Shown here piece by piece: positions 1 through 10,560 of a DNA stretch of 64,000 bases. This DNA comes from an uncultured Acidobacteriia bacterium. Lineage in GTDB: Bacteria; Acidobacteriota; Terriglobia; Bryobacterales; Bryobacteraceae. The notes beneath the pieces were generated by a model. That model saw only the letters and a list, made by a program, of their open reading frames with translations, did not search any database and was not told the origin of the DNA. The translations under genes were made by a program, and so were the position numbers. How positions within the stretch are numbered: position 1 is the first letter of the stretch; each line of letters begins with the position of its first letter. The DNA is taken from positions 62,001 to 126,000 of the forward strand of contig CAIXXM010000089.1 in assembly GCA_903923395.1 (NCBI GenBank), read 5' to 3'.

Positions 1-23
1 CGGAAACCGACAGCGCTGCGGCA

Positions 24-287
24 GTGATCACGCAAAAACTGGAAGTGCTGAAAGACTTCACGCCGGAACTCTGCCGGACAGGCGCGGGGACACTTGTGTT
101 CGTGCACGCGGGCGAGACCTTTGTAGTGTTCTGTGATCAACTGATGCCCTGGCTGATTCTCAACGTGCAACCCACAATCACTCTGGATGACTTACGGGCT
201 ACTCTGGACACTTGTGTACAAACACACATTAGCCGCAGAGATATCCAGGCGGGCCGCAACCAGACTCAAAAACAGGCAACCAGCTGA
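24..287 (+). CDS. hypothetical protein; frame is open upstream so it may be the 3' end of a longer gene
   Basis: ORF track, 87 aa, no recognised motif; same strand and just upstream of the formate dehydrogenase operon. Confidence 0.4.
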   Translation: MITQKLEVLKDFTPELCRTGAGTLVFVHAGETFVVFCDQLMPWLILNVQPTITLDDLRATLDTCVQTHISRRDIQAGRNQTQKQATS

Positions 288-322
288 TACGCAATTTTCC
301 CGCTCTCATTCATGATGACAAT

Positions 323-3300
323 ATGAATCCCAACCGGCGGCAGTTCCTTCAAACAGCGGCAGGCGCAGGTGCCCTGGCACTTGGTTTTGACTTACAACCG
401 CTGCGGGCTCAGGCGCGGGCGCTCAAGACAGCGAAAACTACAGAGACCCGCTCCAACTGCCCATATTGCGCAGTCTGCTGTGGAGTTATTATTCACACCA
501 TTGGTGACCGTTCGAAGAATGTCGTACCGCAGGTGGTGCACGTCGAGGGCGACCCTGATCATCCCGTGAACCGTGGCACCCTTTGTCCGAAAGGTGCGGC
601 TCTGCTGCAGGATTGCGTCAATGACCGCAGGCTGACAAAGCCGCAAGTCCGGCGCCCGGGGAAGACAGAATGGGAAGACATTTCCTGGGATCAGGCGCTG
701 CAGGAGTTAGCCCGCCGGATCAAAGATGACCGGGACCGCGGCTTTCTGGAATTCGATGAGCATGGCCGCAAGGTAAACCGCTTCCCTAACATCGCCTTCG
801 CGGGAGGTGCAACAGATTCCAATGAATTCTGCTGGATGGCCGTGAAGACCATGGCAGCGCTGGGGGTGATACGCCACGAAAACGTGGCGCGAACTTGACA
901 CGGCCCCTCCGTCCCCAGTTTGGGGGCAACGTTTGGCCGCGGCGCCATGACAAACAGCTGGACCGACATCGCAAATACCGATGTAATGCTCATCATGGGT
1001 GCCAACCCTGCGGAGAATCACCCCTGTGGCTTCAAGTGGGCCTTGGAGGCCAAGCGGAAACGCAATGCACGCATCATCGTAGTGGACCCCCGCTTTACGC
1101 GGACTGCCGCGACCGCCGACTTTCATGTACCGATCCGCGCTGGTTCGGACATGGTCTTCGTAGGCGGCTTGATCCGCTATGCCATCGCGAACAACTTATA
1201 TGCTCATGAGTATGTCACCCACTATTCGAATGCGGCATTTTTGGTTCATCCGGATTTCCAGTTACCCGAAGATGGCGTCTTCTCGGGCTTTCAGGAGGTT
1301 ACTTCTGACTATGACCGGACCACGTGGAGTTACCAAACCAGGCCCGATGGCACAGTCATCACCGACGCCTCCATGCAGCACCCGCATTGCGTCTTCCAAC
1401 TTCTGCGCCGCCATTATTCGCGTTACACACCGGAAATGGTGGAACAGGTAACAGGGGTTCCAATACCACTGTTCCTGCGGGTTGCGGATGAGTTTCTCGG
1501 CATCCGGAAACACGGTGACATGAAACGGACCGGCACCCTGATTTACTCCCTGGGATGGACACACCACTCCACCGGGACGCAAATCATCCGCAGCGGCGCG
1601 ATGTTGCAATTGCTGCTTGGTAATATGGGCCGCCCCGGCGGTGGCGTGAATGCCCTGCGCGGACACTCCAACGTACAGGGTGCCACCGATCTCGCCATTA
1701 CCTGGGACAGCTTACCCGGCTACCTGAAACAGCCAACGGCCTCCGATGGCAGCTTTGAAGCATGGATGAAGCGGACCACTCCGGCAGTTCTCAAACCTGA
1801 GGAAACACAATCACTGAATTACTGGGCGAACACGCCGCGGTTTGCCGTCTCACTAATGAAATCGCTCTACGGGCCCGCAGCCACAAAGGAAAACGGCTGG
1901 GCCTATGATTACATCCCCAAGCCTCCGGATGGACGTGCCTGGTGGGGACTTTCGCAGGAAATGATCCAGGGCAAGGTGCAGGGCATGATTTGCTTCGGCA
2001 TGAATGTACTGGGCCTCATGGCAGGTGCTCACAGAACACAGGCCGCGCTGGGACATTTGGACTGGCTCGCGGTCTGCGAGATCTTCCCGGATGAGACCAG
2101 CGAGTTTTGGTGTGCCCCCGGCATCAGGGCGCACGAGATTCAAACCACAGTGTACCGACTGCCTGGCGTCGGATTCGCGGAAAAATCAGGTACGACTGTA
2201 AACTCCGCACGCATGCTGCAGTGGAAGGACGCCGCTGCGCCTCCGCCCGGTGACGCCCGCATTGATCAGGAGATCCTCGCCCAGTTATTCCTCCGCGTCA
2301 GGGACTTATACATCCAGGAAGGGGGTAAGTTTCCTGAACCGATTTTGAATCTAACATGGGACTATAAGATCGCTGACAAGCCTTCCAGCGAGGAACTCGC
2401 CCGGGAGTTAAATGGCCGGGCACTTGCTGAGGCAACAGATGAATCAGGCAAACGCTCCGTGGCCGCTGGCAAGCAAGTACCCGACTTTACATGGCTTCGC
2501 GACGACGGCTCGACCGCCTGCGCCTGCTGGATCTACAGTGGCTCCTGGACAGAGGACGGCGCGCAAACCAAGCGCAGAAATACGGACGATCCCTCCGGGC
2601 TGGGAATTTTCCCCAATTGGGCCTGGGCGTGGCCTCTGAACCGCAGGGTGTTATATAACCGCGCCTCCTGTGACCCCGCAGGTAAACCCTGGGACCCGAA
2701 ACGGGCATCTCTTTGGTGGAGCGAAAAGGATGGCCGCTGGCTTGGCCCTGATGTTCCCGACTTTAAAGTCACCTCTCCGCCAAGAGACAAGATGGGGCCA
2801 TTTATCATGAACGCCGAAGGTCTGGGGCGCTTCTTCGCACCCGGGGCCCTGATGCTCGATGGACCCTTCCCCGAACACTATGAGCCAATCGAGGGTCCCA
2901 TCGCCAATCCGCTGCATCCGGGAAGATCCACTAATCCGCTTGGCAAGAAGATAGAGACTCCGTTCGACCGCTTTGGCAAGCCCTCCGAGGGCTTTACCGC
3001 TGTCGCGTTCACCATGCGAATGACGGAGCATTATCATTTTTGGACCAAGAATAATCCCGCAAATGTACAGTTAGTGCCGGAACCATTTGCTGAGATCGGG
3101 GAAGACATGGCCAGGGACCTTGGTATCTCCGGTGGTGACTTTATCCGGATCACCAGCGCACGCGGCTATCATATTTGCCGCGCGATGGTCACCAAGCGGC
3201 TGCGCCCGCTGAAGGTTGCCGGCAAAGTGGTCTACCAGGTTGGCATCCCGTTCAACTGGGGCTTCCGCGGCATTGCAGAGGACGCGGGCAAGACGTCCCG

Positions 3301-3409
3301 CACACTGATCAATCACATTACTCCGACCAGTTATGACATCAATACCAGAACACCGGAATATAAGTCCTTCCTGGTGAAAGTGGAGAAAGCCAGAGGTCTG
3401 CGGTCATGA
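323..3409 (+). CDS. fdnG/fdoG-like: formate dehydrogenase-N/O type alpha subunit, selenoprotein (Sec at TGA 896-898), Tat-exported molybdopterin enzyme
   Basis: ORFs 323-898 and 920-3409 share a frame. Twin-arginine leader MNPNRRQFLQTAAGAG, Fe-S motif CPYCAVCCGV, then ...ART-[TGA]-HGPSVPSLGATFGRGAMTNSW, matching the Sec site of FdnG/FdoG (ARVUHGPTVASLAPTFGRGAMTN); colinear similarity to the C-terminus (FPEHYEP, LTEHYHFWTK, TPEYKSFLVKVEK). Confidence 0.95.
899..940 (+). promoter_or_regulatory. bacterial SECIS-like element downstream of the Sec UGA codon
   Basis: UGA CACGGCCCCUCC GUCCCC-AGUUU-GGGGGC AACGUUUGGCCGC: apical 6-bp stem 911-916/922-927 with an AGUUU loop, same layout as E. coli fdnG SECIS (loop AGUCU). 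Confidence 0.8.
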
Positions 3410-4314
3410 GTGAAGAGTCACGCCGTATCCAGAAGATCTCGGCGCATTCCGGCCCCGTGCCGGGTGCTGGTGCTGCGCGGGAACTCAAGGTGGCGAAGCT
3501 GATCGATGTCACTACCTGTATCGGCTGCAAGGCTTGCGAAGTAGCCTGTCAGGAGTGGAATGATCTGCCCTTCGCCGACACAACATTCCAGAATAATCAC
3601 CAGACCATGCCGGATACGGCCTGGAATTACTGGACTTTGATCACGATGGACGAAGTCCAGAAGCCGGATGGCAGCATGAACTGGCTGCTCCGGAAGGACG
3701 GTTGCATGCACTGCGCGGAACCAGGGTGTCTGGCAGCGTGCCCCGCTGAGGGTGCCATTGTGCAGTATGCGAACGGCATCGTAGATTTCAACCACGAACT
3801 CTGCATAGGCTGTCAGTACTGCACAATCGGCTGCCCGTTCAACATCCCGAAATTCAACCCGCAATCGAAGAAGGTTTTCAAATGCACCCTCTGCACGGAC
3901 CGCGTGGAACAGGGTCTCGAACCGGCCTGTATCAAGTCATGCCCGACGGGATGCCTGCAATTCGGCTCGAAGGAAGATATGTTGCACGTGGCTGGAGAGC
4001 GGGCGGCGCAACTCCGGGACCACTCCGGCTTTCCCGATGCAGGTGTGTATGACCCGCCAGGCGTTGGCGGCACAGGAGTTATCTATGTCCTGCACGATGT
4101 CAATACTCCCGAAGCCTACGGCGGCCTGCCGAAGGAACCCCGCATTCCGCGGGCAGTTTGGCTCTGGAAGCAACCCTTGAAGTGGCTGGGAAACGCCGCA
4201 ATGTTAGGCGGGATCCTGGGAATGGCAGCGCACTACTTCCTCTTTGGACCCAAGCCCGAACCGGTGGAGACTAAAGCGCAGAACAGGAACAGGCATGAAG
4301 ATCCGCTGGCATAA
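3406..4314 (+). CDS. fdnH/fdoH-like: formate dehydrogenase beta subunit, Fe-S ferredoxin-type, C-terminal TM helix
   Basis: CIGCKACEVACQEWND, CMHCAEPGCLAACP, CIGCQYCTIGCPF, CTLCTDRVEQGLEPACIKSCPTGCLQFG; ATGA overlap with the alpha subunit. Confidence 0.95.
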   Translation: MSEESRRIQKISAHSGPVPGAGAARELKVAKLIDVTTCIGCKACEVACQEWNDLPFADTTFQNNHQTMPDTAWNYWTLITMDEVQKPDGSMNWLLRKDGCMHCAEPGCLAACPAEGAIVQYANGIVDFNHELCIGCQYCTIGCPFNIPKFNPQSKKVFKCTLCTDRVEQGLEPACIKSCPTGCLQFGSKEDMLHVAGERAAQLRDHSGFPDAGVYDPPGVGGTGVIYVLHDVNTPEAYGGLPKEPRIPRAVWLWKQPLKWLGNAAMLGGILGMAAHYFLFGPKPEPVETKAQNRNRHEDPLA

Positions 4315-4951
4315 GCCCGGGCCCGGAAACTTAGTCCGGTATCAATTTCAAGAGCGCGCCACGCACTGGGTTGTGGCGGCCAACTGCATCTATCTCATCG
4401 CGAGCGGCCTGGCGTTGCGTTCTCCGCATCTGTACTGGCTTTCAACGCTGGCAGGCGGTGCCGCCACCATGCGCTATCTCCATCCGATTCTGGGGTTGGT
4501 CTATTTCCTCGCACTGCTCTGGATGTGGTGGCTCTGGCGCAAAGATCTGAAGATACAACCTTATGACAGCAAATGGATGATGCAGATCGAAGCTTACATT
4601 ACAAACCACGACGAAGATCTACCCGGCATTGCACGCTGGAATCCCGGCCAGAAGATCTTCTACTGGCTTATGCTTTCCGCGGGCTTCGGGCTCGTATTTT
4701 CAGGGCTTCTCTTATGGTTCCCGGAACGGATTCCGTGGTCCTGGCAGAGCTTGAAATTCATCGCGATCGTGACACACGCCAGTTGCGCCTATGCCAGCAT
4801 TGGAGGCCTGCTGATCCATGTGTATATGGGTATCTTCCTGGTCAAAGGAGGTTTTGAGCAAATGATCACCGGTGAAGTTACCAAGCCATGGGCCAAGCAC
4901 CACCACAGGCTCTGGTACGCGCGGCTAACCGGAGGCCGGACGGATGACTAA
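4295..4951 (+). CDS. fdnI/fdoI-like: formate dehydrogenase gamma subunit, cytochrome b556
   Basis: Membrane protein YQFQERATHWVVAAN...HPILGLVYF...WNPGQKIFYWLMLSAGFGLVFSGLLLWFPE; start set at ATG 4295. Confidence 0.92.
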   Translation: MKIRWHKPGPGNLVRYQFQERATHWVVAANCIYLIASGLALRSPHLYWLSTLAGGAATMRYLHPILGLVYFLALLWMWWLWRKDLKIQPYDSKWMMQIEAYITNHDEDLPGIARWNPGQKIFYWLMLSAGFGLVFSGLLLWFPERIPWSWQSLKFIAIVTHASCAYASIGGLLIHVYMGIFLVKGGFEQMITGEVTKPWAKHHHRLWYARLTGGRTDD

Positions 4952-5684
4952 ACAACCCTGGGCGGCTTGGCATGCGCGTGCGTCCGCGCTTTACCGGCAC
5001 CAACCAAATCTCTTATTGGAGAAGCATCTCCGCCTGCTGCAATTTCAGGCCGACCTCGCCGTGCAGGTCCAACCCGGACCCGGAGAGACTCTGTTCCAAA
5101 GGCTGCAATCCGCAAGCTTTGCCACTGTTCTTTGCATAGCGGTGGATCTAGCCAGGAAACTCGGCCTGCAAGCGGAACATTGCGCTGGCCATGACTCACT
5201 GTGGGAGTATCTTTTCAGCGGCGGGCAAACTACCGAGTATCCCCGTGACTTCATTCCGCGTCTTGTTCTGCAAGTTTTCGCGACGGAATCCAGATTCATC
5301 GGACAGCGCACCATGGAGACACAGGCCAGCTGTTGTCCACATTGCGGCTTCCCTGCATTGCTGCTCGCGCTCCGCCCGGAAGGCGACGGCCGCAAGCGTT
5401 TTGCGGTTTGCTCCCTGTGTGCTGCAGAATGGCCGGCAACGCGTATTGATTGCTTCTTCTGCGGTGAACAGCGCCCGGAACAATTACCGCTGTTCAGCTT
5501 CGAACACGTGCAACACATACACGTGCAGTGCTGTAATACTTGCCAGGGATTCCTCAAGGTTGTAGATATCGCGAGCAGCGGCCTCGCGGTCCCCATGGTG
5601 GATGACATCGCGACTCCCGAAGTTACGCTGTGGGCTCTGGATCAGGGCTACAGGACGGTAACGTCGAACTTGCTGGGAATTTAG
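4944..5684 (+). CDS. fdhE: formate dehydrogenase accessory protein FdhE
   Basis: CPHCG, CSLCAAEW and CFFCG CxxC motifs typical of FdhE; overlaps the gamma subunit gene. Confidence 0.88.
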   Translation: MTKQPWAAWHARASALYRHQPNLLLEKHLRLLQFQADLAVQVQPGPGETLFQRLQSASFATVLCIAVDLARKLGLQAEHCAGHDSLWEYLFSGGQTTEYPRDFIPRLVLQVFATESRFIGQRTMETQASCCPHCGFPALLLALRPEGDGRKRFAVCSLCAAEWPATRIDCFFCGEQRPEQLPLFSFEHVQHIHVQCCNTCQGFLKVVDIASSGLAVPMVDDIATPEVTLWALDQGYRTVTSNLLGI

Positions 5685-6301
5685 CAAGGTATAACAATCT
5701 TCACCTCTGTTCCCTGCCCCGGCTGCGAACGCAGTTCGAATCGCCCCTTGATGAGTTCCACCCGCTCCTGCATACCAACAATCCCCCAATGCGAAGAGGC
5801 GCCGGAAGGCTGAGCACCAAGGGAAAACCTTTGCCATCGTCCCGCACACTGAGTTCGACTGCGGCCTCCAGGAAACGGAGCAGTGCCAACATCTTCGCTG
5901 TTCCGGCATGACGGACCGTATTCCACGGTTGCCGCAGTGCTGCTTCGAGTAACATCAGCAGCGACGGGAAACTTTGCAGAATCGGATCATGCAGTTGCCG
6001 GGTCCGCCAACCCAAAACCTGCCTTTGTGATCTTCCCGCAAGGCACGGATTCGCAGATCACACTTGCCGATATCGATCTTGCGGAACTCAGTTCCATCGA
6101 AGCGGATCAACCCCGCGCCCCCGTACCGAGCCAGAGATAGCCTTCACTGCCCACAATCATGCTGAAAAGCAGTGGATTGGTTAAACCGTCTTTGCCCTGC
6201 CATTGCGAGAGCGCATACTGGTGCAGCCGGAACTTCGGATCCAGGCCAAAGCCAGCGCGGCACAACAAGAGCATCAGGAACCGGCGTGCAGCATGTTTCA
6301 A
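5681..6301 (-). pseudogene. decayed two-component-regulator-propeller sensor histidine kinase (N-terminal propeller fragment joined to HATPase fragment)
   Basis: Minus-strand pieces in different frames: LHQYALSQWQGKDGLTNPLLFSMIVGSEGYLWLGTGA / GLIRFDGTEFRKIDIGKCDLRIRALREDHKGRFW / LRQPWNTVRHAGTAKMLALLRFLEAAVELSVRDDGKGF / HWGIVGMQERVELIKGRFELRSQPGQGTEVKIVIP. Confidence 0.8.
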
Positions 6302-6945
6302 TCCACCCTGACGAAGCCCCTCTGAATCGCAAGCACCACGGCTTCGGTCCGCGTACTTACTCCCAGCTTGGCAGAAATATTCTCCACGTGAGTCCGGGCT
6401 GTTGCCTCCGTGACCCCAAGCTCCTGGCCGATTTCCTTATTGCGTAAGCCCCGCGCCATCAAGTGGAGCACTTCCTTCTCGCGGTCTGTCAAATCGACCC
6501 GCGGGCCATGTTCCGCAAGCTTCAGGGCAATGTCCGCGGGAAGATACCGGCGGCCTTCGTGAATGGAACGGATCGCCGTAAACAGACGCTCATCGGCGGT
6601 ATCTTTGATGAGATAGCCCCGCGCGCCCGCTTCGAGCGCACGGTGAATGTTCTCATCACCGCCGTAAGTGGTGAGCACCAGAATCCGCGCCTTGGACCAT
6701 TCTCTGCAAATCGCGCGGATCGCATCAATACCGTCCGTCGCACCCTGCAGCCGCAGGTCCATCAAAACAACATCCGGATGGTGCTGCCGGTACACGCGGA
6801 TCGCCTCTTCGCCTGTAGCGGCTTCCGCCACAAGCTCGAATTCAGGGTTTGTCGCGAGCATGGCAGCCACCCCACGGCGGGCAATCGCATGGTCATCCAC
6901 CGCGACCACACGGATACAGCGTTTCACCGCGGCATTATCTTTCAC
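6298..6945 (-). CDS. NarL/LuxR-family response regulator
   Basis: Receiver domain (VVAVDDHAIARRGVAAML...DVVLMDLRL) plus LuxR HTH (LTDREKEVLHLMARGLRNKEIGQELGVTEATARTHVENISAKLG). Confidence 0.93.
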   Translation of the reverse strand: MKDNAAVKRCIRVVAVDDHAIARRGVAAMLATNPEFELVAEAATGEEAIRVYRQHHPDVVLMDLRLQGATDGIDAIRAICREWSKARILVLTTYGGDENIHRALEAGARGYLIKDTADERLFTAIRSIHEGRRYLPADIALKLAEHGPRVDLTDREKEVLHLMARGLRNKEIGQELGVTEATARTHVENISAKLGVSTRTEAVVLAIQRGFVRVD

Positions 6946-9900
6946 TGCTGCTTCTCCTGCGTGACTTCTCCCCCGGCAGGAAACTCCAACAGAATGGAGG
7001 TTCCCGAACCCGGCTTCGTCGATATCCGCAAATCGGCCTGGATGTGACGGGCCCGTTCCTGAATTCCGGCAAGACCGAAATTCGCGGGGCGCGATAAGGC
7101 TTCCTGCAAGTGGAAACCATTGCCATCATCCTCAACCAGTAGACTTACCTTGCCCGGCAGGAAGGCCAGTGCCAGGCCGATGTGCAACGCGCCGGAATGC
7201 TGCACCGCGTTGCGCAGACCCTCATTCGCTATGCGAACCATATCCTTGGCAACCGCCGGAGGCAACTCCCTGGAACTGCCCGTTTCAGTGAACTCAAATT
7301 GCACCGTGCGCGAGCGTGCCGCGGCTTCCGCACGACCGGCCTCCAGAATCCTGCGGAGGGACGAGGAAAGGTCAATCTTCTCCGTGTTGCGCATGCTGCC
7401 TACCGCGCGCCGGGCTTCCTGTACGGAATCCGTCGCCTGCTGCTCAATATCCGCAAGCAGCACGCGTGAGGCTTCATCCAGCACGGAACGCCGGCCCAGC
7501 GCACGCAGTTGCAGAGTAATGCCGGTGAAGCTTTGCAGCAGCGTATCGTGCAGTTCCCGCGCCAGTGCGGCACGTTCCTCGCTCTTGGCTTTCTCCGCCG
7601 CCTCATTCTGCGCCTCAATCGCGAGTTCCGCCAACCGGATGGCCAGCGTAGCCTGATGCGCGAGTGACTGCGCGAGTTCCACCTGTTCCCGCGGCGGCAC
7701 TTCTGCCGTGCGAACACGGATCTTGAAGGCACCAATCAGCCCCGTCCCCAGAATCAAAGGCACCGTCAACTGCCCGCCAATGCCTTGCGCTGCCATATGA
7801 GCGGCAGCCTCTGGCGAAAGAGAGGAACAGCCGGTCAGCGGATGGAACTCAGGCTTGCCCGGCTGCAGATATTCCGCGAGCCCCGGCTCGGCAACCTCTG
7901 CTTCGAGAGCTGGATTCCCGTTCATAATGGCCTGGAAAAGCTTTTCGTCCCGCACGGAAAGAAGTACAGAGACAGCATCCAGCGTTTCCCGCAGCACCAT
8001 CACAATTCCCTGTAAAAGCAGTGGACCGGAGCGCGCGGCCGCCAGGGAATCCACCGCAGACTTCAGGGCGCGGTTCGCCTTGGCCAACTCCGCGGCACGC
8101 TGCTGCGCAAGCGCTGCCTCCTGTGCCTCATCCGAGAGCATCACCAGCCGCAGGGCGATCGCTGCCTGTTGCGACAGTGCATTCAGCAGCGGCAGATCTT
8201 CCTTCCGCAACGTGCGGCCCCCGGTGAAATGCAGGTGCAGAGTACCCACGGGTTGATCGCCTGCGAACAAGAGAGCAAACACCGCATCTGACGCGTTGAT
8301 GGCTGCCAGCCACTCCATGCCGCCCGGCAGCGCGAATGAGGTCAGCGGAATATCTATTTGCTCGTCCGCCATCGAGACAGCAAAAATTTGGCGCCGCTCC
8401 AGCGCAATGCGGAACGCCGGCGTAATATCCGGACTGAATGGCGCTCCCCAGATCGCGAGCTCGTTTCCCGACATGCCCCAGCGCGGACCCGAAGAATCCT
8501 GATACAGCTCCAATTGCACCTGGTGCGCCTTGCGGTCATAGCGCATCGCGAGGACATTTGTCGCGCCAGTAACCCGCAGAATTTCCGCGAAAACATGGGC
8601 CATGAACTCCCGCATGTCGCTGGTTTCGGAAAGCCGCGCGAGGCTGGAAGTCAGCACCGAGTTCACACTGGCCAGTTCTGTAATCCGGCGCTGGTTCGCC
8701 GCCCCGCGCTCCCGTGAAACAGCCACCTCTTCCAGTTCCCTGGCCATGCGGATCATCTCGAGCGAAAGCGAGATCTGGTTCGAAAGCGTCATCGCCATGG
8801 AACGTTCGCCCGGCGTGAGTGTTCTCTGATCCGGAAAGCCAAGCGCGACACGTCCCAGATGCCGGTTGGCGGCGGAAAGCGGGATGACCGCGAGTGTTTC
8901 TGCTCCCTGCTCTACCAAATGTTCCCGCTCATGGTCCAGCAGCACCTCGGAAGTGGCGACATCCAGCACCAGGATTTCACCCGCAATGAGCCGCTGGTGC
9001 TTCTCCCAGGAAGGCTTATGTTCCGGATTAAAGAAATGCCGCGCATCATGCTGATACCCGGATTGCTCAGGAAGTAACATCCGGCCGCCTGCGTACTCCA
9101 GTTGCAGAGTTACGGAGCCGTCATCGTCGTTGAACTTCCACAAACAGCCGCGGATGGCGCCGAAATACTCCGTTAAGCTCTCCAGCAACACGCCCTGCAG
9201 CGCTTCCAGATCCCGCGCGCGGCCCACCGCATCCAGGGAATTGGTCAATGCGGCATTCGCCTTCGCGCCTTCCGCTGCGCGCCGTTCGGTCTCTGCTTCG
9301 CGCTCACGCGCCACCGCGGCATCTTTAGCCTCTTCGGCCAGCTTTGCGAATTGCACGGCAAGGCCCAGTTGCGTCGCCAGGGATTCCGCCAGAACAATCT
9401 CCGCCTTGGAAAAAGGCCTGTCCTGTAAACGGTAGATGCAGAGGGTGGATGCGCGCAGTCCACCGGTGCCAACGCCGATATTCAATTCCAGTTCCCAGCC
9501 CGCCCCCACCGCAAACGAGTCGAACTCCGGAACATCCGTGCCCTTGACGTGGTCAATCAACGCGGTGCCAGTTGCGGTCGACGGCATACCGAGATAGACG
9601 TCACTCACCGTGAAGCCTTCCGCGAGGCGGCGCACCAGACCATACTTCACCGGATCCAATTGCATGACCTCATCCGGGGAAAGTGTTCTTCCATCCACAT
9701 TCCAATAACGCAGCCAGATGGTACCGGAGGGAGAATTTTCAAACACCGCGCATGAGGTGGCGCTAAACGTTTCCGCCACAATTTTGAGCACCCGCGGGAC
9801 GATGCGGTTGAGATTGCGCTCTTCGCCGAGGGTGTCAATAGTCGCCTGCAAGGCCAGATTGGCATGCGCAAGAGACCGTGCCTGCTCCGCAGCTCTCTCC

Positions 9901-10469
9901 TCCAACCGGCGGCGATGGATGGAAGACCCAATCGCATTGGCGGCAATCGTCATCGCATAGATCTCACCGGAGGAAAATCTGCGGCCTACCACACAATCAT
10001 CGAAGGCGATGCAGCCGCCATAGTTGCCGCCAACAAAGATCGGCACAACACCCATCGACTTCATTCCCGCCAGTTCGAAGGCTTCGCGGAGCGGCGGTCT
10101 CACGTCATCAATCAAATGCCAGATGCTTTTCCCGTTTTTGAGGGGCCGCAGGTAGTCTTCTTCAATGTCAGCGTTGGAAAAGTGGGTGCCAAGAATAGAA
10201 GCCTGCGGCTTGAGATGCGGCGCACACCATTCATACTGCAACTCATGGTGAAAAGCACCGCCGGCCGGTTCCTGCACAATCACCTTGACGCGGTGAACCT
10301 GCGCCGCCCGTCCCACAACTTCCAGAGCGGATAGCACGGCAGCGGGAAATTCGCTGACCGTCAACAGATCACTGAGCGCAGCGGCAACCGCGGCGAGCAA
10401 TTCATTCGATTGCCCCGAGTGTGTCTCACCAGCGATGCTGTGCTCCTGTTCCGGCAATAATCCCCGCAT
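6942..10469 (-). CDS. sensor histidine kinase with about five tandem GAF domains, HisKA_3 and HATPase
   Basis: Five GAF-like blocks separated by coiled coils; ALARELHDTLLQSFTGITLQLRAL (HisKA_3); NEGLRNAVQHSG...VEDDGNGF...FGLAGIQERARHI (HATPase). ATGA overlap with the response regulator. Start placed at MRGLLPEQ; the track extends it to 10754 into the neighbouring MFS gene. Confidence 0.88.
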   Translation of the reverse strand: MRGLLPEQEHSIAGETHSGQSNELLAAVAAALSDLLTVSEFPAAVLSALEVVGRAAQVHRVKVIVQEPAGGAFHHELQYEWCAPHLKPQASILGTHFSNADIEEDYLRPLKNGKSIWHLIDDVRPPLREAFELAGMKSMGVVPIFVGGNYGGCIAFDDCVVGRRFSSGEIYAMTIAANAIGSSIHRRRLEERAAEQARSLAHANLALQATIDTLGEERNLNRIVPRVLKIVAETFSATSCAVFENSPSGTIWLRYWNVDGRTLSPDEVMQLDPVKYGLVRRLAEGFTVSDVYLGMPSTATGTALIDHVKGTDVPEFDSFAVGAGWELELNIGVGTGGLRASTLCIYRLQDRPFSKAEIVLAESLATQLGLAVQFAKLAEEAKDAAVAREREAETERRAAEGAKANAALTNSLDAVGRARDLEALQGVLLESLTEYFGAIRGCLWKFNDDDGSVTLQLEYAGGRMLLPEQSGYQHDARHFFNPEHKPSWEKHQRLIAGEILVLDVATSEVLLDHEREHLVEQGAETLAVIPLSAANRHLGRVALGFPDQRTLTPGERSMAMTLSNQISLSLEMIRMARELEEVAVSRERGAANQRRITELASVNSVLTSSLARLSETSDMREFMAHVFAEILRVTGATNVLAMRYDRKAHQVQLELYQDSSGPRWGMSGNELAIWGAPFSPDITPAFRIALERRQIFAVSMADEQIDIPLTSFALPGGMEWLAAINASDAVFALLFAGDQPVGTLHLHFTGGRTLRKEDLPLLNALSQQAAIALRLVMLSDEAQEAALAQQRAAELAKANRALKSAVDSLAAARSGPLLLQGIVMVLRETLDAVSVLLSVRDEKLFQAIMNGNPALEAEVAEPGLAEYLQPGKPEFHPLTGCSSLSPEAAAHMAAQGIGGQLTVPLILGTGLIGAFKIRVRTAEVPPREQVELAQSLAHQATLAIRLAELAIEAQNEAAEKAKSEERAALARELHDTLLQSFTGITLQLRALGRRSVLDEASRVLLADIEQQATDSVQEARRAVGSMRNTEKIDLSSSLRRILEAGRAEAAARSRTVQFEFTETGSSRELPPAVAKDMVRIANEGLRNAVQHSGALHIGLALAFLPGKVSLLVEDDGNGFHLQEALSRPANFGLAGIQERARHIQADLRISTKPGSGTSILLEFPAGGEVTQEKQQ

Positions 10470-10560
10470 GGCAGCTTCGTATCCCAGTCCCTGTGCACGG
10501 CACGTTACTGGAGATCCTAATCGTACAAAATTTTGAAGTATCCATGCTTTGGAACCCATT

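Noticed and set aside
920-3409. 829-aa ORF as an independent gene
   Set aside because: It is the C-terminal part of the formate dehydrogenase alpha subunit after the Sec codon.
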